From NCBI GenBank assembly GCA_018857735.1, contig JABMCL010003328.1, forward strand, positions 92,001 through 156,000: a DNA stretch of 64,000 bases, read 5' to 3'. Origin of the DNA: Alviniconcha marisindica (Eukaryota > Mollusca > Gastropoda > Provannidae). The translations under genes and the position numbers were made by a program. The notes below the pieces were generated by a model that did not search any database, was not told the DNA's origin, and was given only the letters and a program-made list of their open reading frames with translations. The stretch's first letter is position 1. Each line of letters starts with the position of its first letter. This document shows positions 50,545-59,573 of the stretch, piece after piece.

Positions 50545-52978
50545 GAGGGAGAGAGGGATAAATCAATCCTAGCATTAGCAGGAACTGAAGCTATCCCTCA
50601 GGAGAATGAGGAGAACTTACATTCTAAGTCTGCTGACACCACGTTTGTCTCCAGCTGGAGCCTTTCCCACCTTCTCGCAGAACAATGTCACAACACTCTC
50701 AGCATCAGCTTCTGGGACCACCAGGATGAGAGTGATGATTCCGTTAAATACCATCTCCAAATCTGTAACACCATACACCAGAAATGCAGCAGCAACTTCA
50801 CAAGTTAAAAAACGTCTCAATGTGAACCTAGTTTACACATCAATTTCATACCGGAAACATACTTTGCCACAGCTTGATTTCTCAATGGATGTTCTAATGT
50901 GTGTTCTGATCTGTCAGCCCTGGTTATGCACAACTGTACTGTCACAACTGTGCAGTGTGAACAGCAATTTCTGAATCTCACAAACTGCATGGTGCGATTG
51001 TGTGTGAATTTTTTTCCTTTCTGTTTTCTGATTTAAGTTTTACAGAAATATTACTTAGGAATTGAAAACCAGAGCACATGAACCTTCCCAACAAGGCCAT
51101 CCCAAGTAGTGTGCAGGAGCTTTTCCTGGTCACACAAGGTCTAGGGGAGAGACTATTTGTTGCTCCACAGCTTGGTTGATGATTTTCTTCATCATTTATG
51201 GGAGCTACTTCTTCATTTAATCAATTAATGTGTTTACTAGTATGTAGTAGTGCTTTTTCAACATTTATTCATATTTTTGTCTGTAGACAAGGGTAAAAAA
51301 TTAAAAATTCATGACCTACAGACTAATAATCTGGTACAGAAACAAACTGTACCAGTGAAATCATCGTGTAACCCATTTTCTGAATATCTGATCACTTTTC
51401 AGATAGTACCAAAACAAACAAACAAACAAAAACCCAAAAATCAGTTTGGGGAGTACCTACATGTGTCCAACTTTCCTTTTTTCACATTCTTCATAACTTC
51501 GTAAGACATATGTTTATAACTAAACCAGAAATGTATCTGGTGTTACAATTTTTGACTAACACTAACACATACATTATGAGTAAATATGACTCAGAATTTA
51601 TTCAACCAACAAAATGTGAACAAATTAATGGAGATTTTACTGGACTTTTTCATGCCACTGAAAACTGCCAACACAGCCGAGGCTATTTACACTGTGCACT
51701 GTGAAGGGCTTTTGACAACAGCTATCTTCAGGTCCCAAACTGTTTCATTGTTGGTCTTATTCTTAAGATGGTTGTACCCTCTCTTTTTAAAAATTTTTTC
51801 CACTGAATTTGCAATTAGTGAATCACAACAATATTATACATCTCAGTATGTAAGCAATTACCACTGTCACTGCTGAGTTCCTTCCAGCATATACTGCTGG
51901 CTTCAATGATGTTTTTCAAGTCTGTAAGGATTCCAGAATCGGCATTCTCCTCTGAGATTTCTGCTCCCAATGACTTCAGGTAGCCACGCAGTTCCAGAGT
52001 CTGTGAGAAAAAGCCAGAAATCAAAATCATAGTGAGTTGTATCCCTCTACTACAAATATTTTTTAATTGCTTTATAAAACCACTATAAATTAAAACAACA
52101 ACAAACAAACAAGTAAAAAAATAAAATCTGCCATATCACAGTTTATATGATCACTAATACTAGCAGTAGTAGTACTGCTGAGCATTCATAAGATTGTCTC
52201 CACTGAGGGGGCAGTTACCTGTTAGTGTTACCTCTCACATTTACATGACTTAGGCTGCTCCTAGGGTTATAAAAAATCAAAAATGTAAAGCTTTATCATT
52301 TTTTACTGCTGAGTCACATTTACTTGACATAGTTACTGAATTCGGTTTTATCTGCACATCACAAACATACTTTACATTCACAAGAATCACATTTTGCAAA
52401 TTACAGCACATTAATCTGACCTGAATGGATGCTGTTTTGTGAATCAACGAGGCAGAAAATGCCCTCACAAGCCAGACCTGATCCTCACAAATTATGTCTG
52501 TGGGATAGCACATGACATAATTTCATTAGAAGTTTGCTTTCACCGTTTTAGCCGAATTCAGTACAATTTAACTATAAACACACACACACACGAATAAGAA
52601 AATTTCAGTCCAAAATAATGCATCGGAAAATACCGTAAGTTCGTTTGTGTACGCTGCTTGATACTACATTTGCTATACAAAGCGAATGGGATCTCTGTGA
52701 CTTTGTTAATTAATACTAGTAGTACTAGTAGTAACACCGAGCTTCTCTTCCATCTGGAAAGTCACGTTTGTCCTGCCCTGTACCACTGCATGCTAACTAG
52801 TAACAGCACGTGCGCGAAAAGCCGCTCGTTGTGGGTTAAACTTGATATAAGTATTGACTCTAACAATCCGTTGGGTAGTTGAATACACCATAATCACACT
52901 AAGTAATTAAACTTTTGCTCAATAATGAATTATTACCTGATCTGGAACCGCAATATCGATGAACACTGGGTTGCTCAT
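42432..52978 (-). CDS. EIF3M: EIF3M, eukaryotic translation initiation factor 3 subunit M, complete
   Basis: Gene-level entry; coding exons are 52937-52978, 51862-52000, 50621-50762, 48324-48447, 47107-47201, 45375-45558, 44975-45056, 43977-44120 and 42432-42652, read right to left. Joined they give 1,173 nt, 390 codons plus stop, with all phases consistent and GT/AG at each boundary. The vertebrate protein is about 374 aa. eIF3m is a PCI-domain subunit of the cytoplasmic eIF3 complex, which recruits mRNA and initiator tRNA to the 40S subunit. The N-terminal helical repeat region is followed by the PCI region (about residues 180-340), including [11 protein letters not shown] and [11 protein letters not shown]. 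The C-terminus is slightly longer and glutamine-rich (LQQQQ). Transcription probably starts in the short interval shared with CARS1. Confidence 0.96.
43026..43617. repeat. 34-bp minisatellite
   Basis: About 17 copies of a unit built on GTGGGAAGATGGGTGG, a variable C-CACC or TGCACTG segment, and CTGTTGGTATA. Spacing of GTGGG between neighbouring copies is 34 bp. All three minus-strand frames stay open ([15 protein letters not shown] peptides) because the unit lacks stops; it is intronic. Confidence 0.95.
43625..43905 (+). mobile_element. 5S-rRNA-like SINE
   Basis: The stretch 43639-43705 contains CTCTCAGAAGCCAAGTTAAG and, 20 bases later, CAGATGGGTGACTG. Their order and distance resemble the internal promoter of 5S rRNA genes (GGAAGCTAAGCA ... 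TGGATGGGTGACCGCCTGGG). Further on, AAAAAGATTACGTATGCATG, AGAGTTCTGTGGATTATCAA and ATCCAGCATGTACTG look like a SINE body and tail. A 5S-derived (SINE3-type) element is the best reading. The 5S first half is missing or diverged, so it is not a working 5S gene. Confidence 0.5.
43977..44120 (-). CDS. EIF3M: EIF3M exon 8: PCI region
   Basis: Acceptor CATTGACAG, donor GTGAGTCT. It encodes [20 protein letters not shown] and, after [26 protein letters not shown]. It corresponds to [19 protein letters not shown] in vertebrates. Confidence 0.96.
44141..44585 (-). mobile_element. tRNA-headed SINE, about 445 bp
   Basis: On the minus strand the element opens with GGGCAGCTAGTTCAGTTGTG and ATCTAGTGGAAGCAGGTACC, a tRNA-like 5' part. 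The body includes GGCACACGTTAAAGTTCCCA, and it closes with GATGTGACTGTACCAGTTGA and CTGGGCATAAAAACCC. That tail recurs at about 2105, 14225, 14510 and 20605. It sits in EIF3M intron 7, ending about 20 bp from the exon 8 acceptor. Confidence 0.6.
44634..44850. repeat. Four-copy tandem repeat, about 52 bp unit
   Basis: Four copies of TTTTATGAGAATACATCACA followed by AACTGGAATGAGTGCTTCCC and a short variable end, in EIF3M intron 6-side sequence before exon 7. Intronic and non-coding. Confidence 0.9.
44975..45056 (-). CDS. EIF3M: EIF3M exon 7: PCI region
   Basis: Acceptor CATATGCAG, donor GTAAGGCC. It encodes [20 protein letters not shown] and TDFVQSL. It aligns with LLTIFVSAKLASYVKFYQNN of the human protein. 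A 37-bp direct duplication (AAAGCAAATGAAGGCAGTCA core, 44901 and 44938) lies just inside the following intron. Confidence 0.94.
45375..45558 (-). CDS. EIF3M: EIF3M exon 6: start of PCI region
   Basis: Acceptor CTCTCCAG, donor GTAAGTAA. It encodes [32 protein letters not shown] and [19 protein letters not shown]. Nearly identical to vertebrate eIF3m in the last stretch. Confidence 0.97.
45850..45935. repeat. Repeat shared with EIF3M intron 3, copy 1
   Basis: GTAGCATCACTGATTTCCCA, CACCTGG..., and GGTGAGAGATTTTCATGATG parallel 50360-50425. The two copies lie in introns 5 and 3 of the same gene. Confidence 0.6.
46085..46260 (+). mobile_element. SINE tail, plus orientation, internally duplicated
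   Basis: An AATAATAATAA run is followed by AGTATTTATAAAGCCCAAAA TCTTG, and 45 bp on by a second copy ATTTATAAAGCTCAAAATCTTG. The same tail is present in reverse at 25078-25140. It lies in EIF3M intron 5. Confidence 0.55.
47107..47201 (-). CDS. EIF3M: EIF3M exon 5
   Basis: Acceptor TGTTGTCAG, donor GTGCGTCT. It encodes [20 protein letters not shown] then [11 protein letters not shown]. It aligns with VRKWISDWNLTTEKKHTLLR and LLYEALVDCK of the human protein. No long open frame flags this exon; it was found by family matching. Confidence 0.92.
48324..48447 (-). CDS. EIF3M: EIF3M exon 4
   Basis: Acceptor GTCGTTGCAG, donor GTGAGTCA. It encodes [40 protein letters not shown] and K. It corresponds to LLSNLFHGMD--TPVRYTVY in vertebrates. 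The acceptor directly borders the 48-bp minisatellite of intron 3. Confidence 0.94.
48458..49515. repeat. 48-bp minisatellite in EIF3M intron 3
   Basis: About 22 copies of a unit with GTACCACCATCCTTATTCTA and TCTGTGTAAGT CATGCTATGT CATGACA. It starts about 11 bp from the exon 4 acceptor. Several variants exist: GTTGTGTTGTTATGTCA replaces the last third in some units, shortening them. Open plus-strand frames ([16 protein letters not shown]) reflect a stop-free 16-codon unit. Confidence 0.96.
50360..50425. repeat. Repeat shared with EIF3M intron 5, copy 2
   Basis: GTAGCATCAGTGATTTCCCA, CACCAGG, and GGTGAGAGATTTTCCTGATG match 45850-45935 with few changes. Probably a piece of a dispersed element. 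Confidence 0.6.
50499..50541. repeat. GA microsatellite
   Basis: About 21 GA units in EIF3M intron 3, about 80 bp from exon 3. Confidence 0.95.
50621..50762 (-). CDS. EIF3M: EIF3M exon 3
   Basis: Acceptor TGTTACAG, donor GTAAGTTC. It encodes [40 protein letters not shown] and RGVSRLRM. It aligns with the VESVMNSVVSLLLILEPDK...LCEKL region of vertebrate eIF3m. Confidence 0.93.
50763..52936. other. EIF3M introns 2 (50763-51861) and 1 (52001-52936)
   Basis: Both are AT-rich and look largely unique. A short CA run is at 52579-52590. I see nothing else to annotate. Confidence 0.7.
51862..52000 (-). CDS. EIF3M: EIF3M exon 2
   Basis: Acceptor TTTCTCACAG, donor GTAATTGC. It encodes [40 protein letters not shown] and LSSDS. 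The [14 protein letters not shown] block is the strongest hallmark of eIF3m. Confidence 0.97.
52937..52978 (-). CDS. EIF3M: EIF3M exon 1
   Basis: ATG at 52978-52976 in context GTGAAAAATGA, then [14 protein letters not shown] and donor GTAATAAT. It matches the vertebrate start MSVPAFIDI--EDQ. Fourteen codons, phase 0. Confidence 0.93.
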
Positions 52979-53180
52979 TTTTCACAGGATCGGAAATGGC
53001 CGACACACCAGATTGGTCTTATAGCCAATGAAAATGCTTGTTAGTCCGTGCAGCCAATCAGAGTATTTGTTGTAAGCGCAAGGCAATTCAGGCGCGCACA
53101 CTCGCATACTGTTCTACTACCGGTTTCATCATTGCGTGGACAGGCAAGGCGGGTTGTTGCTCAAGAAAGTTACTTTCGAG
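52979..53180. promoter_or_regulatory. Candidate bidirectional promoter of EIF3M and CARS1
   Basis: The two start codons point away from each other across 202 bp. The interval contains CCAAT on the minus strand (ATTGG, 53012-53016) and on the plus strand at 53025-53029 and 53054-53058, the last as GCCAATCAG, a good NF-Y site. GATCGGAAATGGCCGAC (52989-53005) resembles combined ETS and YY1 sites common in housekeeping promoters. No TATA box is seen. 5'UTR boundaries cannot be fixed from sequence. Confidence 0.75.
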
Positions 53181-53196
53181 ATGGCAGATTCAACAG
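53181..53196 (+). CDS. CARS1: CARS1 exon 1 coding part
   Basis: ATG GCA GAT TCA ACA G, then donor GTATGAG. Only five codons and one base (MADST), identical in style to the vertebrate start MADSS. Ends in phase 1. Confidence 0.82.
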
Positions 53197-54707
53197 GTAT
53201 GAGAAAAACCAAGAGTTAAAAATTGACAGAAATAATTGCTTTCTATCAATGACTTTCATGCTCATACACGTTCATTGTCACTGTTTCTGTTTTACAATAC
53301 ACAGTTGGTAAAGTTTTCCTGCCAATCTGGCACGTCGTTGACAAAACCATAACAAAAGAGAGAAACGAAAGTTGATGAAATCTCTTGATTTTATCACTCA
53401 GAAGTGGACTGTTTTAACCCAGATTACTTTTGCGGGTTGTTATTGTTTTCATTTTTATCGTCACTTTTGTCTGTAATTTCTCGGCGCTTTTGCATGCATG
53501 CGTAGCCTATTACTGGAATTAACCCGTTTTTGTTAGATCAGCTGATTTTTTTCCAGCCTGAACACAGTATCCTGAGTATGTATACATGTATGTCTGTTGT
53601 CAGATTGATGCTTGTTTGAGTGGGTGAGTTTGTGAATGAGTGTGTGTGCGCATGCGTACATGTGTGTGTGTGTGTGTGTGTGTATCACAGTGCATGCGCA
53701 TGGTTGTATGTGTGTGTTTGTGTGTGAAATTCAACAACAAATTTATTTGGCGGTTGATGAAACTTGGCTAGGGGGACACCCATTTACTGACAGCTGCTGC
53801 TACAGTTTTGTAATGTGTTATATGAAGAATTTTTGTTTGAACATTTAACATATTTTTATGACTGATTTATTCGCAGAATGGTGTTGATAAAAGACAATAT
53901 TAACAGTTGTGTCAGGTAAATAATGGTATGATAATGGTATGTGATAATGGTATGTGGATACTGTTAGACTTCTGCTGACAAAAGAAACATTATCATAATC
54001 TATCTAGCTGATGCAATATGGTGAAATGTCTGGAACTTATATAAAGGGGGAATCTGGTGTTCTGCTAGCTCATAGTTGTAAAAGAGTTTGCTTGTGGTGG
54101 ATGTACAGTTTCAGGCTGCAAGTTACAAGGATTTATCAAGAACTGTAGTGTGTCATCAACATACTGATTTGGATCATTCACCTATGTGATCAGTGTATGA
54201 TACTGTATGATTGTGTATCTTCAGATAAATAAGTGACACCATGTGTAAGTGTAAATTTGGCTTAAATTGTTTTTGTAATCAGTTCAGTTGTCCAGTTCAA
54301 AATAAAGTGTGGTTTAACTTTTTGCTGTTTACAGGCTTTTTTGCACTGAACTTGAAGGATTCACTGCAACTTCATTGTAGCTGAGTGGTTGCAAATTAAA
54401 AAGAAAATCTTTCTCCTTATTTGACAGCAAAATATTTTAAGCTTGAATATTCAGTTTTGATGTTATGTTTTGGAGGGCTGTGTTAACTCTACTGTGCGTA
54501 TGGACATCAGATCTGATGTTGCAGTATTGGCGTTAACTTCGATACATACCTGCTGTAGCTTCAGGCTGTACTCCTGGTGCTGCTGACTTGGCAAAATCTG
54601 TTTCTGCTGTTGCAGTCAAAGGGAAGAGAACTCAGCCAGCATGGCAGGCTCCTGGAGGTGACGGACAAACTCAGCTGAAGCTGTACAACAGCCTGACTCG
54701 CCAGAAG
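53181..54707 (+). CDS. CARS1: CARS1, cytosolic cysteinyl-tRNA synthetase, first two coding exons
   Basis: Gene-level entry; exons 53181-53196 and 54616-54707 (or from 54565). The joined start reads MADST, then VKGKRTQPAWQAPGGDGQ and TQLKLYNSLTRQK. Vertebrate CARS1 begins MADSSGQQGKGRRVQPQW and continues LHLYNSLTRNKE, so the match is specific. The enzyme is a class I synthetase that charges tRNA-Cys in the cytoplasm. Its catalytic core (CGPTVYD, HIGH-type and KMSKS motifs) is not in this window, so the gene must continue right of base 64000 through a long intron. The start was chosen by family match and the GAGATGGCA context. Head-to-head with EIF3M. Confidence 0.88.
53197..54615. other. CARS1 intron 1
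   Basis: A 1.4-kb intron. It holds a short GT/GC block (53640-53690) and otherwise AT-rich unique sequence. I see no sign of the GST-like exon that some vertebrate CARS1 isoforms insert here. Confidence 0.7.
54616..54707 (+). CDS. CARS1: CARS1 exon 2
   Basis: Acceptor CTGCTGTTGCAG at 54604-54615 with a pyrimidine-rich lead, donor GTAGGAAC. It encodes KGKRTQPAWQAPGGDGQTQL then KLYNSLTRQK and ends exactly in phase 0, as before the EVF-P-D/G exon of other CARS1 genes. A second in-frame acceptor 51 bp upstream (TAGCTTCAG, exon from 54565) would add 17 residues (CTPGAADLAKSVSAVA region). The shorter form aligns better with vertebrates. Confidence 0.9.
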
Positions 54708-55299
54708 GTAGGAACCATGCATTTTGAACGGTCTCTGTCTCTTCCCCCACCCTGTCTTTTGCAGAATTGTACAGGTGAACCTCTGCACAACTGTCTGTTT
54801 CCCCCAAGTCTTGTGCAGAATTGTACTGAGTAAAAGAGAGACACGTAAATTCATCCCTCAGGATGGCAGAAACTAGAATGGGTTTTGCTGCGTTGAATTT
54901 TGTGACAACTAGAACAAGACTTCTTTTAGTGTTTTTTTTTATGCAACAAGCATGGGAATAATTGTATGCATGCTGTTAGCATTGTCTTAATGAGTGGTAC
55001 ACACTTTCTCTCTCTCTCTCTCTGTATAATTTGAAATTACCACGTGTCACTGTGTATGTATACATGTGTATGTCACTGTGTGTGTGTGTTCAAATTGGAT
55101 TGTTCCAACTGTGCTCCCCTTCGCACAGTACTTGCATAGCAGGTAGGTTTTTTCCATTTTCAGGCTGCTGCAAAGCAGAGTAGGGCAGGTTGTAAAGAGA
55201 GGGAATGGTGGCAGGCTGAGTGTCTGGTATTGTAGAAGTGCACTGTAACACATTATAAATTTCCTTTTTGTTTAATTTTGTTTTTGTTTTTGTCCAGGT

Positions 55300-55360
55300 A
55301 TGTATAATGACAATAACAATATACTTTATTAATCCCAGTGGGAAATTAAATAGACGGGCT
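55300..55360 (+). repeat. Retroposon-tail-like motif
   Basis: ACAATATACTTTATTAATCC followed by CAGTGGGAAATTAAATAG resembles the TACTTTATT-ATCCC-GGGGAAATT motif found in many dispersed animal repeats. Only the motif is recognisable, not a whole element. Confidence 0.4.
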
Positions 55361-56499
55361 AGGTGGAGCAGATTCACGTCCGTTTACACATTGTTTTTTT
55401 CATTTTAACTTTTCGATGATTGCTTCTCTTGGAGTGTATGCAGAGATGAACTTGTGACAAGTTTGTACTTTTTCAAGTTTCAGATTCATTGTCCTCATTG
55501 GTGGTTTGCTTGTTTTTACTTGACATATGGGCAAAACAAGCACACTCACACACACAAACACACACTCACAGTCATGTGCATGCATTCATTTTATTTACCA
55601 GAATGCAGCACCCATCCACTCACAGAAACATTGACAACAGATGTGAGTCCCATGTTATCTGGCGCTGCAGAACTAGGGAATGTGATCTTTGTTAGTTTAT
55701 AAGGAAATGTAGTCTGTGTTACACAGAACAAATTTTCATTTTGGGCGTTTACTTCATTAGGTGTTTTTGTTGTGGTATGTACTGGTACATGCTGACATGA
55801 CATGATGATATGATCAAGTCACTCTCATTGCTTCAAGCTCTGGTGTTTGGTGATGCAATAACATTGCAACAGGTGGACCGTTCTCAGATTGTGAACATGA
55901 GAGCAGAGAGCTAAACTCAAGTGGACTGATGGCAAAACACCCTGGTGTTCATTTCAAATCATGATGGAAACCCACATCTCTGAAATTATGTTTAAAGAGT
56001 CGATTTTTGTTTTTTTAATGTTTTTAATATTGATTTTTGCTTTTGTTGGGTGGGTGGGTGTGATTCCAGGAGTGTTTTTCTGAGTTGTATGAGGTTCTGT
56101 GCCTGTAGTACTTGTGTGTGGAATGCAGCCACGTTAAATGGCATGTAACAAGGCCGTGCTGATCATATGGGGTTGGCTGTCGGCGGTGAGATGGATTTAT
56201 CACTCATTTTGAACAGGCGTTGCCTCCGTTCTCAACTCAGTCCACAAGACAGGGACAACTCTGCAGGATCAGAAGAATTTGTGCAGTACTTGGATTGTTT
56301 CCCTTCCGCCGAGTGTGACTTTTCTGAGATGCTTTGTGTCATTTTGCCGTTTTTGAATAACACCACACACGAGACAGATGATGAACAGCATGATGAACGC
56401 TCTTTAGTTAATCAGTGAACAGATCTTGTTTGGGGAGCACTTTTTTTCCCCTCGTATTGTGCAGTCTGTCATATATACATATTATGTATGACGATGATC

Positions 56500-56560
56500 G
56501 TTTTTGTATAGCACTATTCTCCGTTCTCGAGCAGACTCATTGCTCTTTAAATATGTATGC
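56500..56560 (-). mobile_element. SINE 3' fragment related to the 58.05-kb element
   Basis: TTGTATAGCACTATTCTCCG then TTCTCGAGCAGACTCATTGC parallels TTATATAGCGCTATTCTCTG and CTCTCAAGCAGACTCACTGC at 58078-58120. A partial, older copy. Confidence 0.6.
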
Positions 56561-56914
56561 TGTAGGAAATACCCCCCCCCCCCCCCACCCCGCCGCCAAC
56601 AATCCCCCTCCCCCCACTCGCCGAAGAAGACAGTTGTGCCGAAATGTTGGGACATTTTTAATGCCGATTTCACTTGCTGTTTTTCTTTGAATTTCTCTGT
56701 TATATATCGGGTATATATGGCACCTTGCAGATGATCGAGTATAAAAAAAAGAGAGAGACAATGATATGAGTCATACATAGTCCGCCTGCCCTTACTTCGT
56801 AGGCCTGCATTGAAAATCGACCAACGCACGAATGACTTGGAGATTAAGCGACGTGACCCAGGCGCTGCCAGTTCAGTTGCTGACGGCCTGATCCGTATGT
56901 GACTGTGTTGCTGT

Positions 56915-57585
56915 TGAGCGGTGGGAGGGAAGGCTGGTGACTGCTGTTGAGCAGCGGGAGGAAGGCTGGTGACTGTTGTTGGGTGGTGGGAGGGAAGGCT
57001 GGTGACTGCTGTTGAGCAGCGGGAGGAAGGCTGGTGACTGCTGTTGAGCAGCGGGAGGAAGGCTGGTGACTGTTGTTGGGTGGTGGGAGGGAAGGCTGGT
57101 GACTGCTGTTGAGCGGCGGGAGGGAAGGCTGGTGACTGCTGTTGAGCGGCGGGAGGGAAGGCTGGTGACTGCTGTTGAGCGGCGGGAGGAAATGCTGGTG
57201 ACTGCTGTTGAGCGGCGGGAGGAAATGCTGGTGACTGCTGTTGTTGTTGAGCATCGGGAGGAAATGCTGGTGACTGCTGTTGTTGTTGAGCATCGGGAGG
57301 AAAGGCTGGTGACTGCTGTTGTTGTTGAGCATCGGGAGGAAAGGCTGGTGACTGTTGTTGTTGTTGAGCATCGGGAGGAAAGGCTGGTGACTGCTGTTGT
57401 TGTTGAGCATCGGGAGGAAAGGCTGGTGACTGCTGTTGTTGTTGAGCATCGGGAGGAAAGGCTGGTGACTGTTGTTGTTGTTGAGCATCGGGAGGAAAGG
57501 CTGGTGACTGCTGTTGTTGTTGAGCATCGGGAGGAAAGGCTGGTGACTGTTGTTGAGCATCGGGAGGAAAGGCTGGCTTAGCAGG
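56915..57585. repeat. Minisatellite with 33- and 39-bp units
   Basis: About 19 copies of GGGAGGAAAGGCTGGTGACT plus GCTGTTGAGC-, in which the TTG count varies and gives 33-bp (left) and 39-bp (right) units. Because all steps are multiples of three, long frames persist on both strands: NNNSSHQPFLPML peptides on minus and VVVEHREERLVTA on plus. No exon signals or family match support translation. Confidence 0.92.
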
Positions 57586-57835
57586 AGCCGAAGCTAGCGC
57601 AGCTCTTTGGACGAAGTGGCATCAGTACCAGCTACACCCGCAGGGCCAATCAGGAAACGGAATTGTTTGGCTTGCCTATCAAGCCTGGGCAGGTTTCGAA
57701 GCCCCACAACAGACATGCCATAATTGTTTCACTTTTCCCCTCGACTTCAATAATTCACTGTACTCCGCGTTTCTCAGCATGCGTTGGCTGCAGTTTCCAG
57801 TCAGCCTACATGTGCGGCCCCAGTGGGCGCTGTTC

Positions 57836-58049
57836 CGGCCTTGCACTACACTCCCAGTTCCAGCCTGCCGCCTTGCACTACACTCCCAGTTCCAGCCTGC
57901 CGCCTTGCACTACACCCAGTTCCAGCCTGCCGCCTTGCACTACACTCCCAGTTCCAGCCTGCCGCCTTGCACTACACTCCCAGTTCCAGCCTGCCGCCTT
58001 GCACTACACTCCCAGTTCCAGCCTGCCGCCTTGCACTACACTCCCAGTT
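57836..58049. repeat. 32-bp satellite array, left part
   Basis: About seven copies of CCAGTTCCAGCCTGCCGCCT TGCACTACACTC, one with a 3-bp deletion. Interrupted at 58050 by a SINE and resumed at about 58551. Confidence 0.96.
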
Positions 58050-58557
58050 GTTATTATTATTATTATTATTCATAGCTTTTATATAGCGCTATTCTCTGCT
58101 CTCAAGCAGACTCACTGCGCACACTGGCATGTGATTCTGAATGAGTGACTGTATCCTTTTATAGCGCGTATTATTAATATCCACGGAGGTGGTGTACTGG
58201 TAGCGCTCTGTGGAGGTTGCGTGGCTGGTGCCATGTGAAATGCTGCCGTTTCGGCGCAAGTTCTGTGTACACCATTCAACCATGCACCAGGTTACAGTGT
58301 CACTTCATTCAAAGCCACATAGGTAGGGTGTATGCGTGTTTAGCTGTAACCTGCCACCTGCACTTTTGGCAGAATGACCGGGATCTTTTACGTGCTACTG
58401 CGGTAACACGGGGTGGAACGGATACCGAAATAAGAGTCAGCACAGAAAGTTGACCCTGGAGAAGAAAATTCTCCCGCCGCTCCTGCAGGGATTCGAACCC
58501 GCGACCTTTCAATCACGGTGCGAACCAGAGATCCGCCAGCCTACGCCTGACTACCTC
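58050..58557 (-). mobile_element. Near full-length tRNA-derived SINE inserted in a satellite array
   Basis: On the minus strand the element has a tRNA-like head with CGCGGGTTCGAATCCCTGCA (58484-58505, perfect B-box GGTTCGAATCC). A body follows with GCACGTAAAAGATCCCGGTC and ATTCTGCCAAAAGTGCAGGT. The tail is AGAATAGCGCTATATAAAAG followed by an AAT microsatellite. Order and length (about 500 bp) fit molluscan SINEs. CTCCCAGTT occurs at both junctions, which could be a target-site duplication, though the array itself also contains this string. No coding capacity; mobilisation would have depended on a LINE. Confidence 0.75.
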
Positions 58558-59253
58558 CCAGTTCCAGCCTGCCGCCTTGCACTACACTCCCAGTTCCAGC
58601 CTGCCGCCTTGCACTACACTCCCAGTTCCCGCCTCCGCCTTGCACTACACTCCCAGTTCCAGCCTGCCGCCTTGCACTACACTCCCAGTTCCAGCCTGCC
58701 GCCTTGCACTACACTCCCAGTTCCAGCCTGCCGCCTTGCACTACACTCCCAGTTCTAGCCTGCCGCCTTGCATTATACTCCCAGTTCTAGCCTGCCACTT
58801 GCACTACACTCCAGTTCTAGCCTGCCGCCTTGCATACACTCCCAGTTCTATCCTGCCGCCTTGCACTACACTCCCAGTTCTAGCCTGCCGCCTTGCACTA
58901 CACTCCCAGTTCTAGCCTGCCGCCTTGCACTACACTCCCAGTTCTAGCCTGCCGCCTTGCACTACACTGCCAGTTCTAGCCTGCGCCCTTTCACTACACT
59001 CCCAGTTCTAGCCTGCCGCCTTGCACTACACTGCCAGTTCTAGCCTGTCGTCTTGCACTACACTCCCAGTTCTAGCCTGTCGCCTTGCACTACACTGCCA
59101 GTTCTAGCCTGTCGTCTTGCACTACACTGCCAGTTCTAGCCTGTCGTCTTGCACTACACTGCCAGTTCTAGCCTGTCGTCTTGCACTGCACTCCCAGTTC
59201 TAGCCTGTCGTCTTGCACTGCACTCCCAGTTCTAGCCTGCCGTCTTGCACACC
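58551..59253. repeat. 32-bp satellite array, right part
   Basis: About 22 copies of the same 32-bp unit. Moving right, variants accumulate in blocks: CCAGTTCCAGCC, then CCAGTTCTAGCC, then CTGTCGTCTTGCACTACACTGC. This graded divergence suggests several rounds of local expansion. Confidence 0.95.
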
Positions 59254-59476
59254 CCTATTTCCATAGGATAACTGTATTTCAGACACTCAATTAATACGCC
59301 TCAGTTTTGCGTACATACCGGCTTACACCCACGCATATTGAGCCAATCGTATTTCACACCGTCGCGAGCCAGTCAGCAATTACACAGTCCTTTTTCTGGA
59401 TCCGACACCTATTTTACCACTTTCTTTTGATCTGGCATATATTTCAGAACGGGAAATTGTTCTAAAATAGCTCCGT

Positions 59477-59479
<3 letters not shown>

Positions 59480-59562
<83 letters not shown>

Positions 59563-59573
59563 GGGGGGGGGGG
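59480..59573. repeat. GA microsatellite joined to a G22 run
   Basis: About 36 AG units run directly into 22 G. An all-purine tract of over 90 bases can form triplex DNA. Confidence 0.96.

Larger units (their letters stand above)
48448..50620. other. EIF3M intron 3
   Basis: A 2.2-kb intron, half of it the 48-bp minisatellite. The rest holds a repeat shared with intron 5 (50360-50425) and a GA microsatellite (50499-50541). Confidence 0.85.

Noticed and set aside
54561..54854. 97-codon minus-strand open frame
   Set aside because: It is the shadow of CARS1 exon 2, which matches the family on the plus strand.
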